From CAXMRP01 sp964196155 (GTDB lineage: Bacteria > Pseudomonadota > Alphaproteobacteria > Rhizobiales > Afifellaceae), in contig CAXMRP010000111.1 in NCBI GenBank assembly GCA_964196155.1, forward strand, positions 1 through 6,591: DNA of 6,591 bases. Reading direction: 5' to 3'. The notes below the pieces were generated by a model. That model saw only the letters and a program-made list of their open reading frames with translations. It had not been told where the DNA came from and did no database searches. The translations under genes were made by a program, and so were the position numbers. Of the stretch, positions 5,635 through 6,591 are shown in pieces (positions within the stretch are counted from its first letter, which is position 1; each line of letters opens with the position of its first letter).

Positions 5635-6591
5635 TTATCGAAACACGGTTTTCTGCACCACTGACTGGATCGTCAACCCTTGCACGATAATTGAAAAGAT
5701 AACGATGCCGTATGTTGCGACCAGGATCGACGGCTTGAATGCCACCGCCGGTAGCGACAAGGCCAGCGCAACCGATATGCCGCCGCGCAGGCCGCCCCAG
5801 GTCAGGACCGGAATAGCACCGGCGGTGAAATCCATGCGCAAGGACAACAGATAAATCGGAATAGACACTGCGAAGAACCGGGCCGCCAGCACCAGCGGCA
5901 CTGAAGCGACCGCCAGAAAGGCCAGCGAAGCATCAAGCTGGACGATCAGCACCTCAAGCCCGATCAGCAGGAACAGCACCGAATTCAATATTTCGTCGAT
6001 TACCGTCCAGAAATCGAACAGATAGCGCCGGGTGTCTTCACTCATCGCCGTTTGCGCACCGCGATTGCCCACGAACAGGCCCGCAACCACCACCGCAATT
6101 GGCCCCGACATGTGCAGGCGTATCGCGGCGGCGTAAAGCACCGTCACCAGCGCCAGTGACAACAGTATTTCAATGGAATAATTGTCGATCGCCCGCATTG
6201 CCCGGATCACGATTGCGCCGGCAACCAATCCAATGATCGCCCCGCCACCGGCTTCCACGACGAACACTTCCAGGCCATGGGCGGCATTCATACCACCCTC
6301 GCCGGTCGCCAGCGCCAAAAGGACTGCAAACAACACAACCCCGACACCATCATTGAACAGGCTTTCGCCGGCAATTTTGACTTCCAGGCTTTCAGGCACC
6401 CGCACCGACTTGAGCAGCGACATTACCGCCACTGGATCGGTCGGCGAAATCAGCGCCCCGAACACCAGCGCCCAGATCAACGGCATGGCAATGCCGAACA
6501 GGCCGGCCAGCCACCAAAAACCGATCCCTACAATGGCGGTGGACAGACAGACCCCGAAAGTCGCCATCGCGCCGATGGCATATTTGCGGTC
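5635..6591 (-). CDS. Na+/H+ antiporter, CPA1/NhaP type (N-terminus beyond the window)
   Basis: The C-terminal 318 residues of a sodium/proton exchanger of the inner membrane are present. The frame is open to the window edge, beginning DRKYAIGA, so roughly the first 80-100 residues are missing; an ATG at 6567 is internal. About nine hydrophobic segments are visible. Family motifs are SPTDPVAV (49-56 of this fragment), GESLFNDGVGVVLF (75-88) with the Asn-Asp pair (80-81) of the electroneutral CPA1 ion site, and TWGGLRGGISVALALSLP (264-281) with the conserved Arg269. It ends shortly after the last membrane segment, without the long cytoplasmic tail some relatives have. It would export Na+ (or K+) for H+ and contribute to pH and salt homeostasis. 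The PhzF-family gene follows after 21 nt. Ion specificity cannot be read from the sequence. Confidence 0.95.
   Translation of the reverse strand, partial: DRKYAIGAMATFGVCLSTAIVGIGFWWLAGLFGIAMPLIWALVFGALISPTDPVAVMSLLKSVRVPESLEVKIAGESLFNDGVGVVLFAVLLALATGEGGMNAAHGLEVFVVEAGGGAIIGLVAGAIVIRAMRAIDNYSIEILLSLALVTVLYAAAIRLHMSGPIAVVVAGLFVGNRGAQTAMSEDTRRYLFDFWTVIDEILNSVLFLLIGLEVLIVQLDASLAFLAVASVPLVLAARFFAVSIPIYLLSLRMDFTAGAIPVLTWGGLRGGISVALALSLPAVAFKPSILVATYGIVIFSIIVQGLTIQSVVQKTVFR

Noticed and set aside
4732..5664. A 310-codon plus-strand open frame opposite the PhzF-family gene
   Set aside because: It is the antisense shadow of a gene with all family motifs intact and shows no protein-like features of its own.

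Overview
The window looks like chromosomal DNA of an alphaproteobacterium. The signs are a moderately high GC content, a LeuA and a small MscS of the usual proteobacterial type, a DUF1624 membrane protein with a cysteine-rich tail, and a tRNA-Lys(CUU) that encodes its CCA end. The organism call is an inference; no species is claimed. It is mostly ordinary core genome. The two parts most worth attention are a leucine-rich attenuator leader in front of leuA and a decayed integrase beside the tRNA gene.

Left part (1-734). The minus strand carries the decayed C-terminal half of a tyrosine recombinase (about 65-253), then, further right, tRNA-Lys(CUU) at 384-459. The integrase lies on the 3' side of the tRNA, the usual layout where a phage or island has integrated into a tRNA gene. 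The tRNA has its own sigma-70-like promoter (510-538) and a short hairpin touching its 5' end. I assign no gene to 1-64 or to 539-734, and saw no convincing mscS promoter there.

Middle part (735-2671). A 285-residue MscS-type mechanosensitive channel reads rightward. It converges on a leftward 346-residue DUF1624 (HGSNAT-like) membrane protein. A 12-pair stem-loop fills almost the whole gap between their stop codons.

Right part (2671-6591), all on the minus strand. In order of transcription it holds a CPA1-type Na+/H+ antiporter cut by the window edge, a PhzF-family protein 21 nt downstream of it, then a 388-nt leader, leuA, and the DUF1624 gene 40 nt after leuA. The leader has a candidate promoter, a 35-codon ORF with 11 leucines including four in a row, and mutually exclusive stem-loops after them, which is what transcription attenuation by leucyl-tRNA supply looks like. 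The antiporter and PhzF genes probably form one unit. leuL, leuA and the DUF1624 gene probably form another. I see no CRISPR array, no intact mobile element and no unfamiliar multi-gene system.
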